A stretch of 64,000 nucleotides of DNA, taken from assembly GCF_003012815.1 (NCBI RefSeq), contig NZ_PXYJ01000003.1, positions 62,001-126,000 of the forward strand, read 5' to 3'. The notes beneath the pieces were generated by a model. That model was not told the origin of the DNA and searched no databases. It saw only the letters and a list, made by a program, of their open reading frames with translations. Of this stretch, positions 17,185-26,426 are shown piece after piece. The stretch's first letter is position 1. Every line of letters begins with the position of its first letter. Both the position numbers and the translations under genes were made by a program. The DNA comes from Allosphingosinicella vermicomposti. Its GTDB lineage: Bacteria; Pseudomonadota; Alphaproteobacteria; Sphingomonadales; Sphingomonadaceae.

Positions 17185-17766
17185 ATGAGCGAAGACGAAA
17201 TTCTGGCGGAATTCCGCGCCGCCGACGCCCTGCTCGAAGGCCATTTCATCCTTTCGTCCGGCCTCCATAGTTCCCGCTATCTGCAATGCGCCCGCGTCCT
17301 GATGGACCCCGCACGCGGCGCCCGCCTCGCATCCGCTTTGTCGAGACTGATCCCGCTCGAGATTCGCAGCCGGATCGAGGCCGTCGTGTCGCCCGCAATG
17401 GGTGGCATCATCGCGGGACATGAACTGGCGCGCGCGCTTGGCCTTGAGGCGATGTTCGTCGAACGCCCCTCCGGTACATTCGAATTGCGCCGCGGCTTCC
17501 GCCTAGCGCCGGGCCAGAAGGTGCTGCTCGTGGAAGATGTGGTCACAACCGGCCTTTCTTCCCGCGAGGCGATCAAGGCCATTGCGGAAGCGGGCGGCGA
17601 AGTAATTGCCGCGGCCTCGCTCGTCGACCGCTCGAACGGCACCGCCGATCTCGGCGTCCCCTTTTTCCCGCTCCTCCGGCTCGACGTGCCCCCATATGAA
17701 GCAGACGCGCTTCCGCCCGAACTCGCCGCCATTCCCGCCGAAAAACCGGGCAGCCGCAAGGCGTGA
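17185..17766 (+). CDS. pyrE: Orotate phosphoribosyltransferase
   Basis: Protein of 193 residues that joins orotate to PRPP to give OMP in pyrimidine synthesis. The PRPP-binding loop [11 protein letters not shown] is at 113-123, and [17 protein letters not shown] near the N-terminus is the substrate-side signature of the alphaproteobacterial type. It heads a four-gene run in which each gene but one overlaps the next; pdxJ starts inside its stop (GTGA). Confidence 0.96.
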   Translation: MSEDEILAEFRAADALLEGHFILSSGLHSSRYLQCARVLMDPARGARLASALSRLIPLEIRSRIEAVVSPAMGGIIAGHELARALGLEAMFVERPSGTFELRRGFRLAPGQKVLLVEDVVTTGLSSREAIKAIAEAGGEVIAAASLVDRSNGTADLGVPFFPLLRLDVPPYEADALPPELAAIPAEKPGSRKA

Positions 17767-18494
17767 GTGGCTTCCTGCGCCTTGGCGTCAATATCGATCA
17801 CGTTGCGACAATCCGCAACGCGCGCGGCGGCGAGCATCCCGATCCGGTGCGCGCGGCCTTCGATGCGGCGGCGGCGGGGGCGGACGGCATCACGGCACAC
17901 CTGCGCGAAGACCGGCGCCATATCACTGACGATGATATTGCGCGGCTGAAGGATCAGCTCGCCATACCGCTCAACCTTGAAATGGCGGCCACGGAAGAAA
18001 TGCTGGCGATTGCCATTCGCCACTTGCCTCACGCCGCCTGCATCGTACCCGAAAAAAGGGAAGAGCGGACGACCGAGGGCGGCCTCGACGCTGCCGGGCA
18101 GTTCGACGTTCTTGCCCCCTTCGTCGCGCGACTCACGGAGGCGGGCATCCGCGTCAGCCTGTTCATCGAGCCCGATGCCAAGCAGATCGACGCCGCGATT
18201 CGCCTCAAGGCGCCAGTGGTCGAATTCCACACGGGCCGCTACGCCCATCTGAGCGGCGAATCCCAAGCGGTCGAACTCCGCCGCCTCGCCGATGCCGCCG
18301 CCCTTGCCTGGAAGAATGGGATCGAACCCCATGCGGGCCATGGCCTTACCTACGACAATGTCGTGCCGGTGGCCGCCATCCCGCAGCTCGCCGAGCTTAA
18401 TATCGGGCACTTCCTGATCGGCGAGGCGATCTTCACCGGCCTTCATTCCAGTATCCGCCAGATGCGCGCCCTGATGGATGAGGCACGGGGTTGA
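17763..18494 (+). CDS. pdxJ: Pyridoxine 5'-phosphate synthase
   Basis: Protein of 243 residues from a GTG that overlaps the pyrE stop. PdxJ condenses 1-deoxyxylulose 5-phosphate with aminoacetone phosphate to form pyridoxine phosphate. Conserved segments: [17 protein letters not shown] at the start, [40 protein letters not shown] and [11 protein letters not shown] small palindromic repeat separates it from acpS. Confidence 0.97.
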   Translation: MSGFLRLGVNIDHVATIRNARGGEHPDPVRAAFDAAAAGADGITAHLREDRRHITDDDIARLKDQLAIPLNLEMAATEEMLAIAIRHLPHAACIVPEKREERTTEGGLDAAGQFDVLAPFVARLTEAGIRVSLFIEPDAKQIDAAIRLKAPVVEFHTGRYAHLSGESQAVELRRLADAAALAWKNGIEPHAGHGLTYDNVVPVAAIPQLAELNIGHFLIGEAIFTGLHSSIRQMRALMDEARG

Positions 18495-18510
18495 GTTCTC
18501 TATCCACAAT

Positions 18511-18582
18511 CCGTTCGTGTCGAGCGAAGTCGAGACACGCTCATCGGTGCGGACGCTTCTCGACTACGCTCGAAGCGAACGG
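18511..18582. repeat. Inverted repeat between pdxJ and acpS
   Basis: Two 29-base arms (18511-18539 and 18554-18582) are reverse complements at about 24 of 29 positions. The arms begin CCGTTCG and contain TCGAGCG and GTCGAGA. The mirrored differences suggest a mobile or amplified intergenic hairpin of REP type, kept as a structure. It may also stabilise the upstream mRNA. Confidence 0.7.
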
Positions 18583-18594
18583 GAGAGCGCGGAG

Positions 18595-19014
18595 GTGATC
18601 ATCGGCATCGGCTCCGACCTCTGCAATATCGAACGGATCCAGCATTCGCTCGATCGGTTCGGCGACAGGTTCACCAACCGCGTCTTCACCGATGTCGAGC
18701 GCGCCAAGGCCGAACGCCGCCCGTTCACGCGCGCCGGCACTTATGCCAAGCGCTTCGCGGCCAAGGAGGCCTTTTCAAAGGCTGTCGGCACCGGCTTTAA
18801 GAGCGGCGTGTTCATGAAGGATATAGGCGTGGTCAATAAGGCTTCGGGGGCGCCGACGCTCAAGTTGACGGGCGGCGCGCGGGAAAGGCTTGACGCCATG
18901 ACCCCCGAAGGCCACGCGGCGGAAGTGCATTTGACGATGACCGACGATCATCCCTTCGCCCAGGCGTTCGTGATTATCGAGGCGGTCCCATTGGGTTTGA
19001 GGAGCGAAGGGTGA
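18595..19014 (+). CDS. acpS: Holo-[acyl-carrier-protein] synthase
   Basis: Protein of 139 residues from a GTG at 18595, which gives the standard start [15 protein letters not shown]. It transfers phosphopantetheine from CoA to acyl carrier protein. The magnesium ligands are the Asp in GSDLC and the Glu in [16 protein letters not shown] longer open frame upstream runs through the palindromic repeat and is not coding. The stop overlaps the GTG of lepB. Confidence 0.96.
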   Translation: MIIGIGSDLCNIERIQHSLDRFGDRFTNRVFTDVERAKAERRPFTRAGTYAKRFAAKEAFSKAVGTGFKSGVFMKDIGVVNKASGAPTLKLTGGARERLDAMTPEGHAAEVHLTMTDDHPFAQAFVIIEAVPLGLRSEG

Positions 19015-19865
19015 ACGAGACGAGCCAGCCCGCCGAAGCGACGGACGGCAAGGCAGCGAAGAAAACGAGCTGGTGGGATGAGGCGAAGGGCATCTTCTGG
19101 CTCGCGCTCGCCGTGCTCGGCTTTCACAGCTTCGTCGCCAAGCCTTTCTACATTCCCTCCGAATCGATGATGCCCCTCCTCCTGAAGGGTGACCGGCTGG
19201 TGGTCAGCAAATACCCCTATGGCTGGTCCTGGGTGTCGCCGTCCTTCCACGTTTTTCCGGAGACAAAAGGCCGCATCTTCGGATCGTTGCCCGAACGCGG
19301 CGACGTGGTGATCGTAACGCCGCCGGGCGCCAAGGCCGATTATATCAAACGCGTTATCGGTCTTCCCGGCGACACACTGGAAATGATCCAGGGCCAACTC
19401 TTCATCAACGGCGAGCCGGTGAAGCGGGAGAAGCGCCCCGACACGATGATCCCGGTCGACGAAAATGTCCCTTGCCTGCCCGATCGCTTCGCCGACGCGC
19501 GCGCGCCGGGGCCGAACGGCCAGCTTTACTGCCGCCTGCCGGTGGTGCGCGAAACGCTGCCGGGCGGCGCGACTTTCGACACGATCGACCGCGGCTATAC
19601 CGAGGCCGACGATTTCGCGGCGCTGACCGTGCCCGAAAACCATCTCTTCCTGATGGGCGACAATCGCGACAACAGCTCCGACAGCCGTTTCTCGACGAAG
19701 ATGGGCGGCCTTGGCGGGCCAGTGCCGTGGGAGAATATCGGCGGACGCGCGGAATTCGTGACCTTCTCGCTGGATGGCACGTCGCAAATCTGGAACCCGA
19801 TCAGCTGGTTCACCGCCTTGCGGGGCGGCCGCGCCGGAGATAGCCTGCATCCCGATCGGCCATAA
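19011..19865 (+). CDS. lepB: Signal peptidase I
   Basis: Protein of 284 residues with one N-terminal membrane helix (about 27-44). The Ser/Lys dyad is visible: Ser52 in PSESMMPLL and Lys113 in [11 protein letters not shown]. The box [12 protein letters not shown] is also present. It removes signal peptides from exported proteins at the periplasmic face. It starts with GTG overlapping the acpS stop. In related bacteria lepB is often followed by rnc; here a permease gene follows instead. Confidence 0.97.
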   Translation: MNETSQPAEATDGKAAKKTSWWDEAKGIFWLALAVLGFHSFVAKPFYIPSESMMPLLLKGDRLVVSKYPYGWSWVSPSFHVFPETKGRIFGSLPERGDVVIVTPPGAKADYIKRVIGLPGDTLEMIQGQLFINGEPVKREKRPDTMIPVDENVPCLPDRFADARAPGPNGQLYCRLPVVRETLPGGATFDTIDRGYTEADDFAALTVPENHLFLMGDNRDNSSDSRFSTKMGGLGGPVPWENIGGRAEFVTFSLDGTSQIWNPISWFTALRGGRAGDSLHPDRP

Positions 19866-19876
19866 GGGGGAATGGA

Positions 19877-20950
19877 ATGAGCGAAGCGCAGGGCATGCAT
19901 GTCGAGAAACCCGGCCCTGCCGAACTTCGCGATCCGCTGATCCGCGACGAGCTGAAGAAAGCCGGGGTCTGGTTCAGCGTCGCGCTCGCCATCGCGCTCG
20001 TCATCTTCCTTGCCCAGCCCTTGCTGCTCATCGTCGCGGGCCTGGTCTTCGCCTCGATGCTCGACGGCGGCGCGCGCCTGCTCGGCCGGGTACTCCCGAT
20101 CGGGCGCGGCTGGCGGCTGCTCATCATCGTTCTGGCATCCCTCGCCTTCCTCTTCGGCACCTTTGCGGTCGCGGGCATCCAGATCGCGCAGCAGGCTGAA
20201 ACTTTCCGCACCGTGGTCGAGGCGCAATTGCAGCGCGGGCTCGATTGGCTCAGCTCCTTCGGCCTGTTCGAGGGCGGCATCCAGGTCGCGGATTTCAGCC
20301 AGCAGATCATGGGCTCGCTGGGACGGCTGACGACCGCCGTGTCGAGTGCATTGGGCGCGATCACCAGCCTGTTCATGATCTTCATCATCGGCATCTTCGT
20401 CGCGGTCGAGCCGCGCATCTACGAGCGCGGCATCGGCTGGATGCTCCCCATGCGCCGCCGCGAGCAATTTTATCGCACCACCGGCCACATGGCTTTCACG
20501 CTCCGCCGTCTGATGGCCGGGCGCCTGCTCGGCATGGCGGTGGAAGGCGTCGGCACCTGGCTGCTACTGCTGGTGGGCGGGGTGCCGATGGCCGCCATCC
20601 TCGGCATTATCACCGGCATCCTCGCCTTCCTGCCCAATATCGGCGCGATCATTTCCGGCGTGCTGATCGTGCTCGTCGGTTTCTCGGTCAGCTTCGAAGC
20701 TGGCCTGTGGGCGATCGGCGTCTATGTCGTGGTGCAGGTTGTCGATGGCTATCTGATCGTACCCTACGTGGCGCGCAAGACGGTGGACCTCGCCCCCGCC
20801 CTCGTTCTCGGCGCGCAGCTCCTGTTCGGCGCGTTGCTGGGCATCATGGGCCTGGCGCTCGCCGACCCGATCGTCGCGATGATCAAAGCCGCGCTCGAAC
20901 AGAAGTCGAAGGAAGATAACGGGCTTGCCACGGGAACGGCCGAACCCTGA
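19877..20950 (+). CDS. AI-2E family transporter (UPF0118 permease)
   Basis: Protein of 357 residues with about seven or eight membrane helices and a large soluble loop between the third and fourth. The C-terminal family motif region (FLPNIGAIISGVLIVLVG, then VVVQVVDGYLIVPYVARKTVDL) is the hallmark of the AI-2E/PerM family. Members include exporters and Na+/H+ antiporters, so the substrate is open. AGGGGGAATGG-type sequence 11 bases after lepB gives the ribosome-binding site, so it belongs to the same operon. Confidence 0.9.
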   Translation: MSEAQGMHVEKPGPAELRDPLIRDELKKAGVWFSVALAIALVIFLAQPLLLIVAGLVFASMLDGGARLLGRVLPIGRGWRLLIIVLASLAFLFGTFAVAGIQIAQQAETFRTVVEAQLQRGLDWLSSFGLFEGGIQVADFSQQIMGSLGRLTTAVSSALGAITSLFMIFIIGIFVAVEPRIYERGIGWMLPMRRREQFYRTTGHMAFTLRRLMAGRLLGMAVEGVGTWLLLLVGGVPMAAILGIITGILAFLPNIGAIISGVLIVLVGFSVSFEAGLWAIGVYVVVQVVDGYLIVPYVARKTVDLAPALVLGAQLLFGALLGIMGLALADPIVAMIKAALEQKSKEDNGLATGTAEP

Positions 20951-21254
20951 CCGGATTGGCCGGAATTTCCGGGCATTTCCCTACAGCATTGTACCTGTGA
21001 TAAGCCGCTCGCGGCTCTTTCTTCCTGTTGAAATCCTGCCTGCGACAACGGGTGCTGGAAAGAGCGCGGAAACTGTCAAAACTGACAGTATGAGCGTGCG
21101 AAGCCCTCAAAATTGTCAGCTTCTTCCGCCTCACCCGCTAGTCCTGAGCTTGGGAGATCAGATCGTCACCCCGGCGAAAGCCGGGGTCTCGTAACGAGAA
21201 CGCGCTTTATCTGTCCTGAGATACCGGCTTTCGCCGGTATGACGACGGCGCTTA
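20951..21254. other. 304-bp convergent gap with several dyads
   Basis: No gene is seen. A short GC hairpin followed by T/C-rich sequence (21003-21025) may end the permease transcript. A perfect 7-bp dyad, ACTGTCA-AAAC-TGACAGT, lies at 21072-21089. The right third is filled by a paired-hairpin repeat. Confidence 0.6.
21164..21244. repeat. Paired REP-like hairpins (BIME type)
   Basis: Two hairpins face each other: CCCCGGC-GAAA-GCCGGGG (21169-21186) and TACCGGC-TTTC-GCCGGTA (21222-21239). Each is flanked by mirrored GTCA/TGAC and GTCTC/GAGAT bases. Repeats of this form are scattered between genes in sphingomonads. Here they sit between convergent genes, where they may also act as a two-way terminator. 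Confidence 0.8.
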
Positions 21255-21860
21255 CTACTTCGCCTGGCCCTGCTGCGCTTCCATCTGCGCCTGCAATTGC
21301 TGCATCATCTGGAGCTGCTGAAGCTGTTCAGGTGGAACCGGCTGGAAATCGCGGAGCGTCAGGTCGAAAACGAGGACGCTGTTCGCGGGAATGACGACCT
21401 TGCCGGTTTGAGGGTCGCGGCGCTCATCCGGGCCATAAGCCAGTTCGGGCGAAAGCCAGACGCGCATCTTGGTGCCGCGCTGCATAAGCTGCACCGCTTC
21501 GGCAAAGCCGGGGACGACGCCCATGACCGGGAAAGTCGCTGGACCCTGGCCCGCCGTGCTTTCGAACATCGTGCCGTCCGACAGACGGCCTTCATAATCG
21601 ACAGCGACCACGTCCGCCTGCGTCGGACGGGGCCCGGCGCCCTGTGCCAGCACTTTATACTGAAGCCCGGAAGCGGTGGTGACGACACCGTCTTCCTTGG
21701 CATTGGCGGCGAGGAAGCTCGCGGGATCGGCCGCGCGCATCCCCTCAGTCCCCGCATATGCGAGGCCGGCACCGGCGGCGCAAAGGATCGCAATGCCCGT
21801 CCAAAGCCTGGCGACGGAGCCCTTCTTCAAGGGACGAATCGGAACGGCCGTGACGGACAT
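21255..21860 (-). CDS. FKBP-type peptidyl-prolyl isomerase
   Basis: Protein of 201 residues. A membrane anchor or uncleaved signal (about 20-37) is followed by an FKBP domain (about 62-170) with VAVDYEGRLSDGTMFEST, VMGVVPGFAEAVQLM and PANSVLVFDLTLRDF, all family landmarks. The C-terminus is Gln/Met-rich low complexity. It probably helps fold proteins in the periplasm. ATG at 21860 is chosen because it places a basic N-terminus before the hydrophobic helix. The gene lies downstream of rpsU on the same strand. Confidence 0.92.
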   Translation of the reverse strand: MSVTAVPIRPLKKGSVARLWTGIAILCAAGAGLAYAGTEGMRAADPASFLAANAKEDGVVTTASGLQYKVLAQGAGPRPTQADVVAVDYEGRLSDGTMFESTAGQGPATFPVMGVVPGFAEAVQLMQRGTKMRVWLSPELAYGPDERRDPQTGKVVIPANSVLVFDLTLRDFQPVPPEQLQQLQMMQQLQAQMEAQQGQAK

Positions 21861-21934
21861 GGTGATGATCCTGGAGAGGGTTGAAACGGGCGGGCACCGA
21901 GCCCGCCGAATCACTTAAGCGTGAGAAGCGCCGC

Positions 21935-22141
21935 TTAGCGGACGCCGTCGCGCTCCATCCGCTTGCGCTCGAGCTTGCGGGCGCGGCGCACGGCGGCGGC
22001 GCGTTCACGGGCGCGCTTTTCCGACGGCTTTTCATAGTGGCGGCGCAGCTTCATCTCGCGGTAAACGCCTTCGCGCTGGAGCTTCTTCTTCAGGGCGCGA
22101 AGCGCTTGATCAACATTGTTGTCGCGAACGATGATTTGCAT
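21935..22141 (-). CDS. rpsU: 30S ribosomal protein S21
   Basis: Protein of 68 residues, [20 protein letters not shown] at the start and a strongly basic C-terminal half ([20 protein letters not shown]). These are the length and sequence of alphaproteobacterial bS21. ATG at 22141 is used; an upstream in-frame ATG four codons earlier is less likely. It is found on the outer side of the 30S platform and affects initiation. Confidence 0.97.
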   Translation of the reverse strand: MQIIVRDNNVDQALRALKKKLQREGVYREMKLRRHYEKPSEKRARERAAAVRRARKLERKRMERDGVR

Positions 22142-22345
22142 ATGTGCCGTCACTCTTTCCGATCAAAAGGCCAGAAGCGAAACCGTTCAAAAGGTCCGCC
22201 CCAAGCCAAACCAAATTCAATAGAGAATCGTTCGTCGCCACCTGTCAGGGCAGCGCCGTCGCGGGGGCCGATACCAGCGAAGCCCCATACTTTCAAGCCG
22301 GAAAGCCTTTGAGCGGGGCAGCGAGTGCCTTATGCAGGGCCGCAC

Positions 22346-22900
22346 ATGACCCGCTTCACCGTCAATGGCCAGCCCGTCCACTATCGCATGGATCCGGACA
22401 CGCCCCTCTTGTGGGCCCTGCGCGACGCATCCAATCTCACCGGCACCAAATATGGTTGCGGCACGGGCGAATGCGGTGCCTGCACCGTGCTGGTCGACGG
22501 ACAGGCCATGCCATCCTGCCGAATCAGTATCGCTCAGGCGGAGGGCAGCTTCGTCACGACGATCGAAGGGCTGTCGCGCGACCGGTCCCATCCGGTACAA
22601 CAGGCCTTTGCCGCGCAATGGGCCGTGCAATGCGGCTATTGCACCCCAGGCTTCATCATGGCCGTGACCGCGCTCGTCGACGCCAACCCTAATCCGAGCG
22701 ATGCGGAGATTGACGCGGCGATCACCAACCTCTGCCCGTGCGGCACCTATCCGCGGGTGCGGCAAGCCGTCCGCCGCGCCGCGCAGATCCGGGCCGGACG
22801 GGAGGAATCGGATGCCGCACCTCCGCCCGGCGTCGCGCCCGGTGAGGCCGCGCGGACCGTGCCTGCCTTGCGTGTCCCGCCGCAGGACAGCAGCCGCTAA
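22346..22900 (+). CDS. 2Fe-2S subunit of a molybdenum hydroxylase (IorA-like), orphan
   Basis: Protein of 184 residues with the two iron-sulfur clusters of the xanthine oxidase family small subunit. The plant-type cluster uses Cys38, Cys43, Cys46 and Cys58 (CGTGECGAC...C). The second uses Cys96, Cys99, Cys130 and Cys132 (CGYC...CPC). Closest in layout to isoquinoline 1-oxidoreductase alpha subunits. The last 35 residues are an Ala/Pro-rich tail. No large molybdopterin subunit gene is next to it in the window, which is unusual. Confidence 0.88.
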   Translation: MTRFTVNGQPVHYRMDPDTPLLWALRDASNLTGTKYGCGTGECGACTVLVDGQAMPSCRISIAQAEGSFVTTIEGLSRDRSHPVQQAFAAQWAVQCGYCTPGFIMAVTALVDANPNPSDAEIDAAITNLCPCGTYPRVRQAVRRAAQIRAGREESDAAPPPGVAPGEAARTVPALRVPPQDSSR

Positions 22901-23007
22901 ATCCTTTCAATCCGCTTGCGGGCCGGTTCAGCAACGGCTCATCCGTCAAGGCGCACAACTCGTCCATGCCGAGGCGACTATGTCTTTGGCCTGTAAGGAG
23001 TAATAGG

Positions 23008-23757
23008 ATGCGAAAGGCATTGATGGCAGTTTTGATGGCGGCGACCGCAGTGTCGACTGTCGCGCCCGCCGCCGCCGAGGCGCAGCAACGAATCGGCCAC
23101 AGAAAGCCGCAAGCCGAGCGGCAGGAGCAGCGCCAGGAACAACGCGCGGCGCGTCAGCAGGAGCGAGCCAGCCAGCCTCAGCAGCCGCGCCGGATCGGCG
23201 GGCAACGGATCGGCACTACGCCGACGGCAAGGGCCGAACAGGCGCCTGTCCGGATCGGACGCGACAATCCCGCCCGGGTCGAGGGCAATCGCGACCGGAA
23301 CTGGGGCCGCGACCGTGACCGGAACGGGGATCGGGATGGCCGCCATGACGCACGCAACGGCAATCGCCGCGACGGCGTGCGGATCGGCAGCGGCAATGAC
23401 CGGCGCGGCAATGATCGCTGGGAGCGCCGTTCCGACCGGCGGGACGTGCGCGATTGGTCGCGGTCCTGGCGGAACGATCGCCGCTACGACTGGCAGCGTT
23501 ATCGCTACAGCAACCGCAACGCCTACCGGGTCGGCCGCTATTATGCGCCCTACCGGCATAATTACAGCCGCTTCTCGATCGGTTTCTTCCTTGGCCAGCC
23601 TTTCTACGGCTCGCGCTACTGGATCAACGATCCCTGGCAATATCGCCTGCCGCCCGCTTATGCGGGGACGCGCTGGGTCCGCTATTATGACGACGTCCTT
23701 CTCGTCGACATGTATTCGGGCGAAGTGATCGACGTGATCTACGACTTCTTCTGGTAA
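23008..23757 (+). CDS. RcnB-family periplasmic protein, Arg/Asp-rich
   Basis: Protein of 249 residues with a signal peptide (MRKALMAVLMAATAVSTVAP, cleavage near AEAQ). A long low-complexity region rich in Gln/Arg then Asn/Arg/Asp follows (about 26-165). The C-terminal domain (about 175-249, with RYYAPYRHNYSRFSIGFFLG and VLLVDMYSGEVIDVIYDFFW) fits the RcnB/YohN fold linked in E. coli to nickel and cobalt homeostasis. The role here is uncertain; the charged region may bind metal or envelope polymers. AAGGAG six bases before the ATG fixes the start. A strong terminator follows. Confidence 0.8.
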   Translation: MRKALMAVLMAATAVSTVAPAAAEAQQRIGHRKPQAERQEQRQEQRAARQQERASQPQQPRRIGGQRIGTTPTARAEQAPVRIGRDNPARVEGNRDRNWGRDRDRNGDRDGRHDARNGNRRDGVRIGSGNDRRGNDRWERRSDRRDVRDWSRSWRNDRRYDWQRYRYSNRNAYRVGRYYAPYRHNYSRFSIGFFLGQPFYGSRYWINDPWQYRLPPAYAGTRWVRYYDDVLLVDMYSGEVIDVIYDFFW

Positions 23758-23783
23758 GGAAGACCAGCGGGAGCGGGACGAAA

Positions 23784-23815
23784 AGCTCGGGCATCCGCGG
23801 ATGTCCGGGCTTTTT
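23784..23815 (+). terminator. Rho-independent terminator after the RcnB-like gene
   Basis: The stem AGCTCGGGCATCC pairs with GGATGTCCGGGCT across a GC loop, followed by TTTTTCC. It lies 26 bases after the stop at 23757. Confidence 0.9.
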
Positions 23816-23883
23816 CCTTGTCAACGGCCCTGGCTGCGGCAAATGTGCGGGACGAACTTCATCAGCCAAGTGAAAAGGCGTCC

Positions 23884-24561
23884 ATGTACAAGGCGGAAAT
23901 CGGCCGGATCGTTCGCGAGCGGCTCTCGAATACTCCCAATGTCGTCAAAGTCCCCTCGCCGCAGCTCGACCTGTTCGTGGCGCGCAATTTTCTGACGCAG
24001 GACGAATGCGACAAGCTCATCGAAATTATCGATTCCAACCGCCAGCCATCGGGGGTTTTGGGGCCGGACATGGATCCTGACTACCGGACGAGCGAGAGCT
24101 GCAACGTCAATCCCTTCGATCCCTTCATCAAGCAGATCGAGGACAAGATCGCGAACCTGATGCCCATCGACCGCAGCCACGGCGAAACGATCCAGGGCCA
24201 GCGTTACTCGGTCGGCCAGCAGTTCAAGCCGCATCACGATTTCTTCTACACCGACCAGCCTTATTGGCCGGAGCAAGAGCGGACCGGCGGCCAGCGCACC
24301 TGGACGGTAATGATGTTCTTGAACGAACCTGAAGAGGGCGGCCACACCGCCTTTCCGGAAGCGGGCGTCAAGATCACGCCCAAGACCGGCAACCTCCTCG
24401 CCTGGAATAATCTGACCTTGGCAGGCTATCCCAATAGCTATTCGCTCCACACCGGAACGCCGGTGCTTGGGGGCGTTAAATATGTGATCACCAAATGGTA
24501 TCGCGAGCGCCCGTGGGGCTATTCCAATGCCGACCCCATGGCCTTTGCCGCGAAACGCTGA
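23884..24561 (+). CDS. 2-oxoglutarate/Fe(II) oxygenase, prolyl-4-hydroxylase type
   Basis: Protein of 225 residues with a P4H-like double-stranded beta-helix. Iron ligands are His117, Asp119 (HHDFF) and His189 (SLHTG); Lys199 (GGVKYVITKW) binds 2-oxoglutarate. YSVGQQFKPH and TWTVMMFLNEPEEGGHTAFP are standard motifs. Bacterial members hydroxylate proline in short peptides or protein substrates; the target is not evident. ATG at 23884 is used because the frame upstream overlaps the terminator. The DUF885 gene follows after 40 bases. Confidence 0.92.
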   Translation: MYKAEIGRIVRERLSNTPNVVKVPSPQLDLFVARNFLTQDECDKLIEIIDSNRQPSGVLGPDMDPDYRTSESCNVNPFDPFIKQIEDKIANLMPIDRSHGETIQGQRYSVGQQFKPHHDFFYTDQPYWPEQERTGGQRTWTVMMFLNEPEEGGHTAFPEAGVKITPKTGNLLAWNNLTLAGYPNSYSLHTGTPVLGGVKYVITKWYRERPWGYSNADPMAFAAKR

Positions 24562-24601
24562 TCCGCTTGCCCCTCATTTCCTGCCAAGGGACGTTACGCC
24601 C

Positions 24602-26416
24602 ATGAAAAAGACCCTCCTTGCTCTCCTCGCCGCATCCTCGATGCTCGTACCGGCCATCCCGGCGGCGGCTCAGAATGCCACGCCCGCCGCTGCCGCCATC
24701 CAGAGCGAGGGCGAGAAGCTCCGCGCGCTCTTCCACGCGAGCGATGAGGCGAACCTCAAGCGCAATCCGCTCAGCGCCCTTTTCCGGGGCGACATGCGCT
24801 ATGCCGACCAGTTCGGCGACTATCTGAGCGACGCCTATCTGAAGGGCGAGGCCGATGCCGCGCGCGCCGACATTGCCGCGCTCGACGCGATCGACCGCGC
24901 GAAACTCAACGCCACCGATCAGGTCGCCTATGATGTGTTCAAGGCCGATACCGATCGGACGATCCGCAGTTTCGATCCGCAGCTCGTGGCGCTCAACATC
25001 GTCCGGCCGATTGATCATTTCACCGGCATCCACGTCCAATATCCGACGCTCGCGTCCGGCCAGAGCGTGGCGCCGTTCAAGACGGTCGCCGACTATGAGA
25101 ACAACCTTAAGCGTCACAAGGGCTACATCGCCTATCTCGACGCCGCTATCACCCGCTTCAAGCAAGGGCAGAAGAGCGGCGTCGTCCAGTCGAAGCTCAC
25201 CATCGAGAATGTGATCGGCCAGCTCGACACGCAGATCGCGCAAGGCGTGGAGGGGTCGACCTTCTACGGCCCGGTGAAGAGCTTCCCGGAAGGCATCAGC
25301 GCGGCCGACCAAGCCCGCCTCAAGGCCGAATATGCGGCGACCATCCGAGACGGGATCATTCCGGCCTATACCCGCCTGCGCGATTATCTGAGGAACGACT
25401 ATCTCCCCGTCGCGCATGACGGCCTCGGCCTTTCCCACATGAAGGGCGGCGATATCGTCTATCGCAGCCAGATCGAACAGCTCACCACCCTGCCGCTCGA
25501 CCCGGCAGAGGTGCACCAGCTTGGCCTGCGCGAAGTCGCGCGGATCAAGAGCGAGATGGAAGCGATCAAGACGAAAGTCGGCTTCAAGGGCACGCTGAAG
25601 GAATTTTTCGACTTCATCCGGACCGATAAGCAATTCCAGCCGGCTTCGGCCGAGGCGCTGGTCGAAGGTTATCAGGCGATCGGCAAAAAGGTGGATGAGC
25701 GGATCCGCACTCTCTTCGCCGTCCTCCCCAAGACCCCGCTCGAAATCCGCCCCGTCGAACCCTATCGCGAGAAGAATGCGTCAGGCGGCTCTTATACGCA
25801 GGGCGCGCCGGACGGCAGCCGTCCGGGCATCTTCTATTTCAACACCTACGACCTCCCGTCGCGATCGACGCCAGGCATGGAGACGCTCTACCTCCACGAA
25901 GGCGCGCCGGGGCACCATTTCCAGATCAGCCTCGCCCAGGAAAATGAGGCGCTCCCCGCCTTCATGCGCTTTGGGGGCAATACCGCCTTCGTCGAAGGCT
26001 GGGCGCTTTATGCCGAGACGCTGTGGAAGGAGCTCGGCATGGAAACCGATCCCTATCAGCGCTTTGGCGGCCTCAACGACGAGATGCTGCGCGCGATGCG
26101 CCTTGTCGTCGACACCGGCATCCACGCCAAGGGCTGGACCCGCGATCAGAGCATTCAGTACATGCTCGACAATAGCGCGCAGGGGCGCACCGACGCGACG
26201 AGCGAAGTCGAACGTTACGCCGCATGGCCGGGCCAGGCGCTCGCCTACAAGATCGGCCAGTTGAAGTTCAGCGAACTTCGGGCGCGGGCCGAAAAGGCGT
26301 TGGGCGACCGCTTCGACATTCGCGAATTCCACGAGCAGGTTTTGAGCACGGGGGCGCTGCCGATGACGGTGCTCGAAGCCAAGATCGATCGCTGGATCGC
26401 ATCGAAGAAGGGTTGA
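24602..26416 (+). CDS. DUF885-family secreted protein (metallopeptidase-like)
   Basis: Protein of 604 residues with a signal peptide (MKKTLLALLAASSMLVPAIP, cleavage near AAAQ). The conserved DUF885 motif HEGAPGHHFQ is at 432-441, with a second conserved patch GWALYAETLWKELG about 30 residues later. The HE...H pattern suggests a zinc-dependent hydrolase, and members have been proposed to be peptidases or carboxylesterases. It acts in the periplasm or outside. No frame break is visible. Confidence 0.92.
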   Translation: MKKTLLALLAASSMLVPAIPAAAQNATPAAAAIQSEGEKLRALFHASDEANLKRNPLSALFRGDMRYADQFGDYLSDAYLKGEADAARADIAALDAIDRAKLNATDQVAYDVFKADTDRTIRSFDPQLVALNIVRPIDHFTGIHVQYPTLASGQSVAPFKTVADYENNLKRHKGYIAYLDAAITRFKQGQKSGVVQSKLTIENVIGQLDTQIAQGVEGSTFYGPVKSFPEGISAADQARLKAEYAATIRDGIIPAYTRLRDYLRNDYLPVAHDGLGLSHMKGGDIVYRSQIEQLTTLPLDPAEVHQLGLREVARIKSEMEAIKTKVGFKGTLKEFFDFIRTDKQFQPASAEALVEGYQAIGKKVDERIRTLFAVLPKTPLEIRPVEPYREKNASGGSYTQGAPDGSRPGIFYFNTYDLPSRSTPGMETLYLHEGAPGHHFQISLAQENEALPAFMRFGGNTAFVEGWALYAETLWKELGMETDPYQRFGGLNDEMLRAMRLVVDTGIHAKGWTRDQSIQYMLDNSAQGRTDATSEVERYAAWPGQALAYKIGQLKFSELRARAEKALGDRFDIREFHEQVLSTGALPMTVLEAKIDRWIASKKG

Positions 26417-26426
26417 GGCAGAAAGC

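Noticed and set aside
21072-21089. ACTGTCA dyad as an operator
   Set aside because: It lies between two convergent genes, so no promoter is expected there. A role in transcript ends is more likely.
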